From: Capitulum mitella
Taxonomy: Eukaryota > Arthropoda > Thecostraca > Pollicipedomorpha > Pollicipedidae
Length of the DNA stretch: 64,000 nt
NCBI GenBank assembly: GCA_030062745.1
Contig: CP099847.1
Coordinates: forward strand, 27,204,923 to 27,268,922
Reading direction: 5' to 3'
Shown here: positions 36,601 through 46,750 of the stretch, in pieces
How the letters are laid out: the number at the start of each line of letters is the position of its first letter
Position numbering within the stretch: position 1 is the stretch's first letter
Program-made: the position numbers and the translations under genes
The notes under the pieces: model-generated
The model's database searches: none
Told to the model about the DNA's origin: nothing
What the model saw: the letters and a program-made list of their open reading frames with translations, nothing else

Positions 36601-38955
36601 TAGTCGCGGTTGGATGTCACGAGGGCTTCTGGACGAAATGTCGTGGTGTGTAGATGTGCCGTTTGTATTGATGGACGAGTTCCGTGCAGACCGTCATCCT
36701 ATGGGTCTGTCCATCACCCATCAGTAGCCACTGGTAAAGTCTAGAGCGCGGATATATGCTCCCATTTCTGTCAGGTAACAGGTTGGTATGAATCTGGGTA
36801 GCATGAATGACGGGTAAGCCGAATTCGAGTGTAGTGTTGGTGATGTCAGCCGCTGGCAGTACGATATGTAACAACCCACGACCGTAGCCGTGTCGAGGCA
36901 TCACCCAGGCTACTGCTAATCGTGGCGTCCCTTGACATTAGTGGTGGCTTGGCTGGATACTGTTGTGTTTTAAATTTTCGTAGCGTAAAGTTCGTGTGTG
37001 ATTAATCAGTATGTCATTTGAAGTGAGGAAGTTTTAATTAATTACATTGCTCAGCAATCTATAAATTTGAGATGGTTCGTTAAGCACTGTGGTTAAGGAT
37101 GCTTTAAATGTCAGGCCGTTAATCCCCATAGAGCAACGGGATATAATTGGTTCATCACCAACATCTTGTACATGCATTTTCCATCGCGTGATTCTTCATG
37201 ACTTCTGTTAACGAGCGAGAAGCGCGGAGAATGCCAAAACGCTGCAAGTGACGTCATGGGGAGGCGCAGATCAGCTGCACCCGTGGTTGGCAATAGCGGG
37301 CGATGTTCACGTGGGTGTCGAGTGAGAAAATCTCGCCGGAGAGTACCTCTGTGGTGCGGTCATCGCCGCAGCGTACTGCACGCCCCATGCCGTCCATCCC
37401 AGCGGTCGGCGTAGCACGTCAGTGGCGCGCCCGCTGCCGGCAGGATGGAGCCGCTGGTGTCGCGCTACTACGCTCACCTGGCGCCGGTGCAGGTGCACCC
37501 GCACACGGCGCCCAACAAGAGCCTCTACTGTGAGCTGCCGGCCGTGCCGCTGCCGCGCACCGACGGCGACGCGCCGCCGGCCAACCCGCCGCCGGCCAGC
37601 GCCAAACAGGGTGCGTGAGCGCCGGCCGAGGAGGCGCGGACGCGGCCCGGGCCGGCCCCGAGGCGGCAGGCGGGCTGCCAAATGGCGCCGAGGAACGGCC
37701 GGTCATCTCGCGGAGTTCGGACGCGCTCCGCCGGCGGCCGGCCGGGGCTGCCGTAAATAATCCCCCGAGCCGGCGGTCCGGCGGCGGCTCCGCAGGCCGG
37801 TCCCGCCGCTGACCTGCCGCTCCCTCTCTCTCCGTCAGGCTGGAGCCTGTGGACGCTGATGAAGGGCGAGAAGGCGGCGGCGCGGCCGGCCAGCTGTCCC
37901 GGCTCGCCCATCCAGCGGTCGGCCTCGATCGGTGAGAGCGGCGGCTCGGCGGCCCCTCGGGCGCGACGCCGTCGCGTGGACCCGGCGGCCCGGCCGGCGG
38001 GTCGCGTCTCCGCCGCGCTGCGCCGCTTGTCGCCGAGAGAGGTCGCAGCGGCGGGACCGGGCGCGGTGGTCGGGGTCGGACGGGACGGCGGCGGGCGCCA
38101 GGCGCCGCGGCAGACGCGGCCCAACGTCGTCGGATTCGGAAAAGGGGACGGACGGCGTTGTTACCTTTCCAGTGGCTCCGCTGCTGCTGAGCTGCGATGG
38201 ATCTCTGGAAATGGATCTGGGGGCGTGGCTTTTTATCAGTTCGACTCAAACGTGAACATGCTACCGTATCGTGGCCGTACAACCGTGTTCTCAAATTTGG
38301 AGTGATTTTGTCCCGGGCGCCTAATCTGATGGCGCTGGAGGATCTTGGTCGTGGCGTGGAACTCCATGACACCGCCTCCTCGTGACCTGCTGAGTTACGA
38401 CCACTTTGGTGTCTGGCCAAACACTGGAGCTTATGCCGGGACTCGAACTCATCGTCTGCCACGCTCCGGATTCAGTTGCCCGGCTCCTTATCCGGCATGT
38501 CACGAAGGCACTCTGTGAAAGCCCGGTTCTGTCCGTCCGGTTTTCACAGAGGACCTCGTCATCATAACGTTTTTGGGTCGGCGAGGTGCCTGAAAGTCCG
38601 CCTCATCAGCGTCTAAGTCATCCTCCTGCCCGTGATCACAGGGTGATCTTGTCCACACCCCAGGAGTGCCAGCCCCAGGAGTCCGTGCCGTGCGCCTGAC
38701 TTCGTCCGACGGCTGGTCATCCCTGAGATGCGCGCTTGGCCCGCCGACGCCGGACGTCTGTGTTGTCAGCGGGCGCCCTCTGTTGCAGAGCTGGACCACC
38801 GTCTGGACTACGTGCTCCGCGAGACGGGGGTGGGCGTCCCCTACGTACAGGTGCTGACGTCCCACATGAGCTACTGGACGAACCCCGACCTCGTCTACTT
38901 CATCCTGCACCACGTGCTGACTCCGGAGCAGCCGGGCCGACCCAGCCGGCTCTGA
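27095..38955 (+). CDS. DDHD1: DDHD1-like phosphatidic-acid-preferring phospholipase A1 (gene span, ten exons)
   Basis: Exons: 27095-27695, 28249-28503, 28878-29006, 29627-29765, 30226-30634, 34308-34412, 36322-36464, 37444-37610, 37839-37931, 38789-38955. All introns are GT-AG, phases match at every junction (1,1,1,2,0,0,2,1,1), and the total is 735 codons plus stop. The enzyme hydrolyses the sn-1 acyl chain of phosphatidic acid and related phospholipids in the cytosol or at membranes. Visible: a WWE-type N-terminal block (residues ~34-65), a Gly/Ala/Tyr-rich linker (~70-200), VRGGMYEV and FVVHGIGQKM blocks, the lipase nucleophile elbow AHSLG (Ser482), and the C-terminal DDHD domain (FCLGSPLSVFL, HDPVAYR, ELDHRLDY, SHMSYW). 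No SAM domain is present, so it resembles DDHD1 rather than DDHD2. ATG 27110 is an alternative start; an open frame extends upstream to 26798 but its composition changes at about 27060. Confidence 0.92.
28020..28248 (+). repeat. exon-edge tandem repeat: duplicated 3' splice site of DDHD1 exon 2
   Basis: Three units of 69-70 bp precede the real exon start. Each contains TTGACCTCAG (or a close variant) followed by the first ~40 bp of exon 2 (GTCACGGC... GTGCTGGT). Acceptor-plus-exon starts fall at 28041, 28111, 28180 and the true one at 28249. The array is open across its length in one frame, but entry from the first copy runs into a stop at about 28265. Confidence 0.82.
28249..28503 (+). CDS. 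DDHD1: DDHD1 exon 2
   Basis: Starts after TTGACCTCAG in phase 1 and ends at AGG/GTCAGT in phase 1. Encodes RVLVRGGMYEVLLRERT, YWSGEQFAVTRGAWFYDGSW and VACRVEQEHGQL, the conserved region between WWE and lipase blocks. Its 5' edge is tandemly copied upstream. Confidence 0.88.
28878..29006 (+). CDS. DDHD1: DDHD1 exon 3
   Basis: Starts after CCGCCCGCAG and ends at GGAG/GTGGGT, phase 1 both sides. Encodes HHVEFEKFVVVWYSNGDVAL and MRGLYQKLGLEG. Confidence 0.85.
29627..29765 (+). CDS. DDHD1: DDHD1 exon 4
   Basis: Starts after GCCGCCGCAG (phase 1) and ends at GCCAG/GTGAGC (phase 2). Encodes VPAVWEDRLPDIDHLIFVVH and GIGQKMDSSSIIKKTA, the oxyanion-hole side of the lipase fold. Confidence 0.88.
29965..29987 (+). 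repeat. (GTCT)n microsatellite
   Basis: Nearly six TGTC units in DDHD1 intron 4. Confidence 0.8.
30226..30634 (+). CDS. DDHD1: DDHD1 exon 5, catalytic serine
   Basis: Starts after CCCGACAG (phase 2) and ends at CTCAGG/GTCAGT (phase 0). Encodes FIPVEWRSSL, DIMYYTSPVYRDEVV and VSVVAHSLGCVILHDLVTGW with the nucleophile serine codon at 30545-30547. Confidence 0.9.
30635..34307 (+). other. DDHD1 intron 5
   Basis: Largest intron of the gene (3.7 kb). Mixed composition, with repeated TTTTGGC/GGAACG motifs around 33540-33800 and polyT runs. No exon, element boundary or RNA gene recognised. Confidence 0.5.
34308..34412 (+). CDS. DDHD1: DDHD1 exon 6
   Basis: A short helical linker exon (FHEIDKLRDLIETEVIHKMH, then LRFK), phase 0 on both sides, after CGCCGGCAG and before GTGGGT. 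It corresponds to the charged helical linker between the lipase and DDHD parts of the family. It is separated from exon 5 by 3.7 kb, so an unseen exon between them cannot be excluded, although the frame does not require one. Confidence 0.8.
35935..36321 (+). repeat. TGACCTC array and duplicated 3' splice site of DDHD1 exon 7
   Basis: The first part (35935-36150) is a degenerate array of CGCCGTGACCTCTGACC-like units. The second (36150-36321) is three ~84-bp units, the last being the true acceptor plus start of exon 7. The unit just before it has an intact acceptor (CCCGGCAG, exon start 36237) and repeats ATCGAGAACCTGTTCTGCCT, but then TGA. The most distal unit is more diverged and lacks a clean AG. 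Confidence 0.78.
36322..36464 (+). CDS. DDHD1: DDHD1 exon 7, start of DDHD domain
   Basis: Starts after GTGCCCGACAG (phase 0) and ends at TATCG/GTGAGC (phase 2). Encodes IENLFCLGSPLSVFLTMRSQ and CRRFFNVFYPHDPVAYR. Its 5' edge is copied twice upstream. Confidence 0.9.
37444..37610 (+). CDS. DDHD1: DDHD1 exon 8
   Basis: Starts after GCTGCCGGCAG (phase 2) and ends at CAGG/GTGCGT (phase 1). Encodes MEPLVSRYYAHLAPVQVHPH followed by a Pro/Ala-rich loop. Confidence 0.85.
37839..37931 (+). CDS. DDHD1: DDHD1 exon 9
   Basis: A small loop exon after TCTCTCTCCGTCAG, ending ATCG/GTGAGA, phase 1 on both sides. Encodes GWSLWTLMKGEKAAARPASC and SPIQRSASI. The family's loop here is variable, so extra alternative exons are possible. 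Confidence 0.72.
38410..38490 (-). repeat. tRNA-like (SINE head?) sequence
   Basis: On the minus strand GAGTTCGAGTCCCGGC resembles a T-arm/box B, and seven-base ends ATGCCGG / CCGGCAT can pair. The T-stem and D-arm do not fold properly, so it is not a tRNA gene. A SINE remnant is plausible. Confidence 0.3.
38789..38955 (+). CDS. DDHD1: DDHD1 exon 10, C-terminus
   Basis: Starts after CCTCTGTTGCAG (phase 1) and ends at TGA 38953-38955. Encodes ELDHRLDYVLRE, VQVLTSHMSYWTNPDLVYFI and LHHVLTPEQ, with the last Asp and His residues of the DDHD signature. A GAGGTCA-rich repeat follows directly after the stop. Confidence 0.88.
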
Positions 38956-38964
38956 GCGGCGACC

Positions 38965-39185
38965 CGGTCACCCTGCTGAGGTCACGCCAGCCGAGGTCAT
39001 TCGGCCGGGGCCGCCCTGCTGACGTCACTCGGTCAAGGCCACACCGCCGAGGTCGTCCAAGAAGAGTCACTAGACTGAGATCATACTGCCGTGGTCATTC
39101 AGCTGAGGTCGCCCAGCTGAGGTCACTAGGCCGAGATCATCCTGCTGTGGCCGCCCTGCGGAGGTCACCCTGCCGCGTTGGCATC
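38965..39185 (+). repeat. GAGGTCA-rich minisatellite after the DDHD1 stop
   Basis: Degenerate units around GCTGAGGTCACxx(G)CC recur through the probable 3' UTR. Shorter GGCTGCAGCTCGGC repeats follow at 39360-39440 and GGCCTGTCTGC repeats at 40210-40360. Confidence 0.6.
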
Positions 39186-40922
39186 ATCTGAGACCGCCAT
39201 ATCGAAGACCAGTCGGCGTCCGGCGGTCCCCTGAAGCCGACAGGCCCGACGGACGAAGAAGCCGACACCAGGTAACATCGGAACCGGAGCCTCCAGCGCC
39301 GTCGGCCCAGAAGCCAGTGCCAACGGCAGAGGCGGCTGCAGCTCGGCGGACCCCGTGACTGGCGCGGCTGCAGCTCGGCGAAGCTCGTGGCTGGTGCGGC
39401 TGCAGCTCGGCAGAGCCTGGGGCTGGTGCGGCAGTCTGCTGCGCCGGGAGCGCCTGCTCGCCGCCCATCCGGTCACCGTCCAGTCCGTGCGCGGTGCGGC
39501 GTGTGCCGGGCACCGGCCGCCCGGCGTGTTACTGCGCGTTACTTAGCGTTCTCTTCGCGACTTGCCACTCTTCTCCGTCTCACAGGTGCCGCCGTTTTCC
39601 CTTTTATCGGGTGGTATTGCACTGTTGTGATAAGATGCATTTTTACATGGCTGTTCAAGGCTACGAGCTCCACTGTTGTGATATTGCATGCGTTAGATTG
39701 TTAAGATGGCGTAATATCGCTCGTATTCACTTACGATTAATATTGAGGAACGAGTTCAAGAGGCTTACCGTGCCATGTGCGTCGTTTAGCCGCCTTTGGT
39801 CGTTTACATCTAGTCAGATATTTAGCGTTGCCGTGTCTTCATGACTTTACGAGTAGGAATTGCCGTATGATCTTGCCACGTTTCGCTCAGATCGAGCCTC
39901 GGTTGAGGCGTTCCGTGTCCTTGCAATACTGGGCTCACGCGCAGCCTTTTCGACAATCGTCGGTCCGGCACGTAGCGGCGCCCGCGGGCGGGCCGGCCGG
40001 GCGGTCCCCTGACCGCCGCTCAGCGCGCCGGCCTGTCGGCGGCGGCCGTCGGCCGGCGGCCGGTCTCCCACGGGTCGGCCGGCTGCAGCATCGATCCCGT
40101 CACAGGTGGAGATTCGCCGCCGGCGCTGTCGTGCCGCGCCGGGGCCCGATCGTAAACTGGCCGCCGCCGTCGGCGGCCGCCGCGGCCTCTGCCGCCGGGC
40201 CGGCCGGCTCTGTCCGACAGGCAGCGTCTGTCTGCTTGGCAGGGAGTCTATCACCGGCAGGGAGGGCCTGTCTGCTTGGCGGGGAGGACCTGTGACCGGC
40301 TCGGAGGGCCTGTCTGCCTGGCAGAGAAGGCCTGTCCGCAGCAGTGGTGAGCCTGTCTGCCACGGTGACTGGCCTGTGTGTGGCGATGATGATCTCAATA
40401 TTGCACCCCCCCCCCGTCGGTGATGATGTGGCTCGTATTGCGGCCGGTCGCAGACCACTCTATATATGCAGATCGTGCCTTGTTCGGGAGTGATCATACT
40501 GCAGGGGCTGCCGGGACATGAGCTGTACAATACTCAAGCATCTCATATAAATAGGCCTTGGTATACGCTAAAAAGTCGGCGTCCAGCTTCAGCTCCGCGC
40601 TGTACCGCGGGCGTGCGGCGCCGCTCCGCCCATCTGCTCACTTCTTCGCCTTTGACCGGGCGCCTCGTCGCCGGCCGAGACGGCGACGTTCGCTGGGTCG
40701 TTCCGGCCCAGGTCGGAACTTCCTGGACAGGCCGAGCTGGGGCCGCGAACGCACACGGCGACTTCGGTCCGCTCCCCTCAAATATTCATCTCGGGTCCGC
40801 GGGCGGAATAAGCAAACGCCGCCTCGTCCGACGCGGAGGCCGGAAGCCGTGAGGTGTGTGAGAGCGCGTGCGGGTGCGTCAGCTGCCGTCAGAGCAGGCG
40901 TGCGGATGGCATGGGACGAAAT
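39186..40922 (+). other. region downstream of DDHD1
   Basis: GC-rich blocks with short repeats (39360-39440, 39970-40370, 40570-40860) separated by AT-rich DNA. No gene recognised. The first plus-strand AATAAA that I see downstream is inside the 190-bp duplication at about 40992, so the DDHD1 cleavage site is not settled. Confidence 0.35.
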
Positions 40923-41300
40923 AGGCGCAGCTGGGAAGAATACTGATAACTGTATGAAAGGTATTGTGCATTCCATAAAAATCGCTGTGAAAATAAATCA
41001 AGAAACGAGTGACAGTATAAATATTGCATGAAATAATAAATGCGTTCGACGCAAAAAAACTGCGTATGTATGTATGAAGTTGAATGGGGTGAGTAGTGAT
41101 TGTCATAAGAAAAGGCGCAGCTGGGAAGACTATTGACAACTGTTTGAAGAAACGTCGTCCACTCCATAAAAAATACAATGAAAAGATATTAAGAGTGACC
41201 GACGAATAATGTAAATATTGCATGAAATGATAAATGCGTTCGACGCAAAAAACTAGATATATGTGTAGAGTTGAGTGGAATCATCAGTGATTGTCAAAGC
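40923..41300 (+). repeat. two-copy tandem duplication, about 190 bp
   Basis: AGGCGCAGCTGGGAAGA starts at 40923 and again at 41113. The two units share ATATTGCATGAAAT, AAATGCGTTCGACGCAAAAA and GTGATTGTCA in the same order and have diverged between. AATAAA occurs in the first. Confidence 0.7.
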
Positions 41301-41605
41301 CACTGCCAGGGCTGAAACTCGGTCTACAGCGGACATTCGGACACTGCAGCAGGCCACGGACACTAAAGGAGGACTCGCGCTATGGTTTTGCTTGCGAAAC
41401 CTGTGTAGGTAATAGCTTTCATTGTAACCTGGAAAGTGTTTTTCGTCGCAGCGTCGTATTTTGTTGATTTATCCCATCCCATTGTTTTCATTAAGAATAT
41501 AGCATTAATACCAGACCGCCTTACGCAGCTCTTCGGCCAAACAATTCACTTTCCTCAACTGAAGTATTTTTTAATGTCCGAGTATTTCACATATTTGGCA
41601 TTCGT

Positions 41606-42956
41606 TTAACCCGCACAGTGGAAGGGGATTTCGCACTAACGCGCATTTGAAGGAGGTCTAAAAGTGCCCCCCTCCGATCTCGGAAACGGTAAAAGATGGA
41701 GACATGAAATTTTATGGACAGGGTGGGGATATAACGATTTACATTTTGCGCAATTTTCATGACCCTAGGTTGATATTTTCAAGGTCAAATGGGAAGGAAA
41801 GGTCAACTTGGGACACTCTCGGTCCGTACAGGCCATTCCGTACAACTTTCTGAACGAAACGGGAAAAGGGTGTTTGTTTGACCATTAAAACGTGGAATAC
41901 GACAACTTCCATTCATTTGGCGTCTTCACGGAGGATTTTGGATCGAGGTCATGTCAGGTTATTGACCTATGACGTCATTTTTTCATCTTTTGCAGATCAT
42001 ATTTCGAACAACACGGGACAGTTTGAGAGCAAAGGAGTGCGTAACATGTATCTTTTGGCTTATTTTCAGTAAAGGTAGCCAACATCGGTACATCTGGTCA
42101 CTTCCAGTGTTTATATTTATGTATATATGTATAGGTATATATGTACGTGATATATATGTATGTATAGGTATATATATAAATACGTGAGAGTACCATTGTG
42201 CAAAACGTGTTTTAATAGGGTCTTTGAATACATATTTAATACAAATCGACATATCGCAAGGCAAATCTGGACCAGGCCACAAAAAGTTGTCCTTGACCTC
42301 TGATGGCCTTGTCCTGAAATGAAAGGTATATGTGTAAGCGTATCCATGTGCGCACACACGGTTTTATCAGGGTCTCTGAATGCATATTTAAAGCAAACCG
42401 AATGTCGCAGAACAAATTTGGGCCAGGTGACAAGATATTCGACCTTGACCTTAAATGACCTTGACCTTCACTGACCTTGGTATATATAAGCGTATCAGTG
42501 AGCGCACACATGTTTTCATTACGGTCTTTGAATGCATATTTCATACATACTGACATGCTGCAAAGCAAATGTGGACCAGGTCACAAGCTGTTTGACCTTG
42601 ACCTTTGATGACCTTGGCCTTCATTGCCCCTGGATGTGGTCTTAGTGGATCCATCACTTATGTCCTAATGACATTGCCTGATTGTGTTCAAACGGTAGTC
42701 CTAAGTAGAACGCTAGTTCTTTCACAAAGTTCCCATTTGTCAGCGACAACCGTCGTTTTCGTCATGTTTGCCTGACTTCAAATGCTTGAAACTTCAAAAA
42801 TTTCCGTCCGATTTCCAATTTTTCCGCGTCATTCGACGAGTTATTCAATTGCCATAAATGTCACAAAGTAGCAGCAGCCAGCTTCAATCCGCTCTCGAGA
42901 TATTCAGAAAAAGACAGGTGGGGGCACAAAAAGACCCCCTTCCAGTGCGCGTTTAA
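41606..42956 (+). mobile_element. family A TTAA-flanked element, copy 2
   Basis: 1351 bp between TTAA at 41606 and 42953, in the same orientation as the 5194-6590 copy and collinear with it throughout. Left end CCCGCACAGTGGAAG; right end, reverse-complemented, ACGCGCACTGGAAGGGGG. Three internal tandem units (GGGTCTTTGAAT near 42218, 42370, 42522). Confidence 0.75.
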
Positions 42957-43464
42957 CCCAGAAACGTTTCAAAAGAAAGTGAAAACTGCGAGGGGGAAAC
43001 CACCTTCGTCAATATATCTGTGCCGGTCTTTTGGTGCCAATTTTCTTGTGAACACGACATACTTCTGTAAATGTAATAAGGCGCCGCCAGCAATGCACAT
43101 GTTTCAGGTTTCCTGACCATTTGAAACATTTAGACAATAAACAGGTCAGATTCACGGAAGTGGATCGGACAGATGCAAAGACGACTTCTTGATTAATTTC
43201 AGACCAATGCAAGATGAACAGACCGACAAGCCAGCGATGGCTTCGGTGATGGCAAATAACGTCTGATTATTCCACTGACATACGTACGTCAAACAATATT
43301 TAAAAAGAAATTATAAAATTTGGTAGACATTAATTGGTGCGTATAAGCATGGCTGCCATAAGTAGGGGTAAAGCTGATACATGTACGCCACTCTAGAATG
43401 GGGAGGAAGTATCCTTGGAATCTGCACCCCCCGCACATCACACTTTCTAATTCTTGTCTTTTCA

Positions 43465-44702
43465 TTAACCCGGCACCGCCTGGTGTTTTTCTACCCGCGA
43501 CCGCCTAATGGTGTCAAAAAGGGCACCCCCTGTTATCTCAGGATCTTATCGTCGAATCTGAACCAGTCTACCAGCAATCGATAGCCCTGAGTCATGTGGT
43601 TTAGAAAATACTATAGGCCCTGGTCATGTGACTGATACAGGCCACATAAAACGCATAATACGACGTCGGAAAAACTGACTCTGCTTCGCACATCACATCA
43701 TCCGCAATACTGGCCTAAGAGCCTTCAACTGCGTATCGAAAGAAACGTCACGATCGTCCGCATCAGAAGCATGCAAAAATGTTAAAAAAATATCAGGTCA
43801 AGGTCAGCCTAGGTCAGGTTGAATATTGGTTCTACTTTACATGCCAAAGATCGATACTTAATCGCAGCCGTTTTGATCTACGTGGCCAAAAAGACGAAAG
43901 TTAAACCTTGTCATGATCAGTTTCGCATTACCTGCTCTCCATCCAGTCAAGGTCATTCTAAGTCAGGAGAGATAAGGTCGTTTTACTCTTCCTGACAAGA
44001 GCAATAATTACTCGCTGGGATTCTTATTGGCGTCGAATACAGAACTGAAATGGCATCTCCTGATAATGAAATCTGCGCTGCCTGCTCCTTATCGGGTCAA
44101 GGTCAAGCCAAGTCGAGACAGAAAGTCATTCTTCATCTTTTGACTAGGAACAGTAAATGCTTTCTGCTGCTACTGAACGATCTTTCACAGACTACATCAG
44201 TCTGTGACTTGACCTGGCATGACCTCACGTTGCATTTGGTAAACCTTGCTAAAAGTCGCATTTAGATTTGCCTGTCTGGCCTGAACGATGGAGAGGTCAG
44301 CGGAAAACACTTCTATCACCCACAATGCAAATCCATTCTACTGTCATCATGCATGTGATCTAGCATGACCTTTAATGTTGACGTGTCACGGTTGTACGTC
44401 CTTTTGATGATTGTGTCCTACGTAAATCCAAATCATCCATGCATTACATTCGTGAATATTGCCAAAAAAATTGAAGCATGTTCGCGCCACCGCCCGAAGA
44501 GGCGAAAACATGCATGCAAGGGTTCACGGATGACGTCATATCCCCATGACCTGGCCTAGCATGGAATGGTTTTGATGTCAAAATGAGTAAAATTGATTAA
44601 CAGATACGGATGGTTTGGTTGGGTTGACTCTTGTGGTTCAGAATTTACTCATGAAAAACCGAGGGAGTGCATTATTTGTCACTCCCAGACGGTGTCGGAT
44701 TA
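43465..44702 (+). mobile_element. family D candidate TTAA element
   Basis: The left end is TTAACCCGGCACCGCCTGG. A degenerate inverted match (CCAGACGGTGTCGGATTA) closes it 1.24 kb later, the same length class as the other TTAA families. The interior has clusters of AGGTCAAGGTCA. The right-hand TTAA is mutated (ATTA), so the boundary is less certain. Confidence 0.42.
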
Positions 44703-45167
44703 TCCTTGTGATTATAACGAAATATATATTTTTATGTTGAATCCCCTTGACAACGTGAAATAAAATGGCCGAAAAAATGGGGTATGGGGCCTGGATTTCT
44801 CAGTGTGTACCTCCCATTGAAAGATCCGTAGCGGTGCCCTCTGCCATAGAAAAAAATGGTAGAGATCAGTACAGTGACACCAGCCCTGCTACGTCAAGAC
44901 ACTCGCGATTTTGGCACACGGGCTTCGTATGGAGGTGGCCAGCTTGGTACCTTCAAGCCTAAAGCTCATTTTTCAGAGTCGACAACCGCACCGGCGCAGC
45001 CAAAAGGAGGGCCGGGGGGCAGCCCCCTGGCCCGATTTTTGGTGAAAATAGTTAGTTGCCCATCGTCTTTCCGGCAGGCGGTTTTCAGATTATTTCAGTT
45101 CACACTGAGCTCCGCCTTCCTTGAGAAAATCCCGGCTATGCCCCTGGACTATCGTCTTGGTTCATAT

Positions 45168-45433
45168 CAGGGACGTCCAAGGGGGGACCATGGGGACCAT
45201 GCCCCCCCCTGAGCCAAGCGGTCTACATTAGATGCATGGCGATTTCGCATGAATACGTAATGGTGATCATATATATGTTGCAAAAGCAAACATTATTTGG
45301 TTTCCTGTACATTAAATGTGAGATAAATGCTCTAAAATTGCTGCCTTTTCTTGTAAATTTCGTCATATGCCTGTGGCATATGACAGAATTTGACATTCGG
45401 TCCCCCCTGAGGAAAATCCTGGCAACATGCCTG
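45168..45433 (+). mobile_element. hAT-like MITE, copy 2
   Basis: A 266-bp element starting CAGGGACGT and ending ACATGCCTG, flanked by a perfect 8-bp duplication GTTCATAT (45160-45167 and 45434-45441). The interior aligns with the copy at 26277 (e.g. GCGATTTCGCA, TTTGACATT). Confidence 0.85.
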
Positions 45434-45779
45434 GTTCATATAAGCTCTGAACGATGTAACGTTCTGGTTTAATAAGAGCCTGGTCGCCAAATGGTTCCCG
45501 ACATCTTGCAGAAGACCTTAGCCGGGGGCAAACTGAGAAGGTCTCAATATGGATGGAGGATATACTATTCAACTTAGAACAAAACAAGCAGATGGCGTGG
45601 TAGATTCATCATTTGCGCAGAATGATCATTCGATTATTCGATCGTTCTTTCCGGGGCAGCAAGCATTTCATTTGGCTCACAGAAGACAGGCTTGCCTCAG
45701 TCTTTGTCGTTCGCCGCCGTGCACAGAACTCATCCACGAATCTTCCCACGTAGCCTATTTTCACGCCGGCAGTCGCCTT

Positions 45780-46080
45780 TTGCGCATCGCGCGCAGACAT
45801 TTTAGAAATAACCAAGAACCGTGCGGCGGGCGCGCCGTCCTGCCCGCGGTCAGCGGTCGACCTGTCGTCCGCCCGGCCGGCCTGCAGACGGACAGCGTGG
45901 TTCGTCGGCCGGCCGCCGGCCGCGCTCCAGAAGGCCAGCGCGATCACGTGACCCGAAATGAGGCCTTCCTGCCGCTGGGCGGCGATCGACCGGCGGCCGC
46001 GTCCCTCTCGGCGCCTGCGGCGATCTCGCGGCCCCCGCCGGACCGTGCGGAGGCAATGGCCCGTCACCGGGCCGGGCACA
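45780..46080. other. CpG-rich block, no gene recognised
   Basis: Dense CCGGCC/GCCGGC composition resembling exons or promoters elsewhere in the window. Both strands are open but neither product was recognised. Similar blocks lie at 46760-47050 and 48500-48770. Confidence 0.3.
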
Positions 46081-46084
46081 GCGG

Positions 46085-46181
46085 GACCGCACCTCGGGTC
46101 GTGGCTGGGTCCTGCGTGTTCTCTGGGGGGTCACGGCTGGATGCTGTGTGGTTCCGGGAATCACAGCGGGACCCTGTTTGG
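46085..46181 (+). repeat. GGTCACGGCTG minisatellite, left part
   Basis: Units of roughly 35-40 bp with GGGTCACGGCTGGA, CTGTGTGGT and CCGGGAATCAC. The array continues at 46515 after a MITE insertion. Confidence 0.6.
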
Positions 46182-46514
46182 CAGGCATGTAGCCAGGGGG
46201 ACCAGGGAGGCCATGTCCCCTTCCCCTGAGGCAAGCGGTCTTCATTACATATTTAGCGATTTCGCATGGATACAGAGTAGTGATCATATATAAGCTACAG
46301 AAGCACACATCATATATTTTCCTATGCGTTAAATATGAGGATAATTACATGAAATCACACTGAAAAATAAAATTCAAAAATCGAAATAAAATACATGAAA
46401 ATTGTGTAGAAGCCGCTTTTTGTAATTATGTATTGTGATCATATGCCAGTGGCATCTGCCCAAATGCGACATTTGCCCCCCCCCCGTCCCCGGAAAACCC
46501 TGACTGCGTGCCTG
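46182..46514 (+). mobile_element. hAT-like MITE, copy 3, inside a minisatellite
   Basis: A 333-bp element, CAGGCATGTAGCC to GCGTGCCTG, flanked by CTGTTTGG / CTGTGTGG (7 of 8 identical). It carries an extra AT-rich stretch (about 46345-46430) relative to copies 1 and 2. Confidence 0.78.
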
Positions 46515-46750
46515 CTGTGTGGCATCGGAGACAATGCGCTCCCCCCCCCCCCGAGGGTCACTGCTGACCCTGTGTGGTCCCCGGAGACGACGACGGGACC
46601 TTGTTTTGCCCCTGGGGTTACGGCGAAACTCTAGGCGGTCCCCAGGATCACGGCTGGGCCCTGTGCGGCCCCCGGGAATCACGTCTGCACCCTGTGTGGT
46701 CCCGGGATCACGGTTCAACCCGTGTTGTCCCGAACCGTCTGCGCAGGGGC
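46515..46750 (+). repeat. GGTCACGGCTG minisatellite, right part
   Basis: Four to five degenerate units containing GGATCACGGCTGG, CCCTGTGTGGTCCC and variants, continuous with the array at 46085-46181. Confidence 0.6.

Noticed and set aside
38420-38490. tRNA gene on the minus strand
   Set aside because: End pairing is good but T-stem and D-arm fail; kept only as a possible SINE remnant.
45549-46229. 226-codon plus-strand frame
   Set aside because: Crosses from AT-rich DNA through a CpG block into a minisatellite and MITE; no domain recognised.
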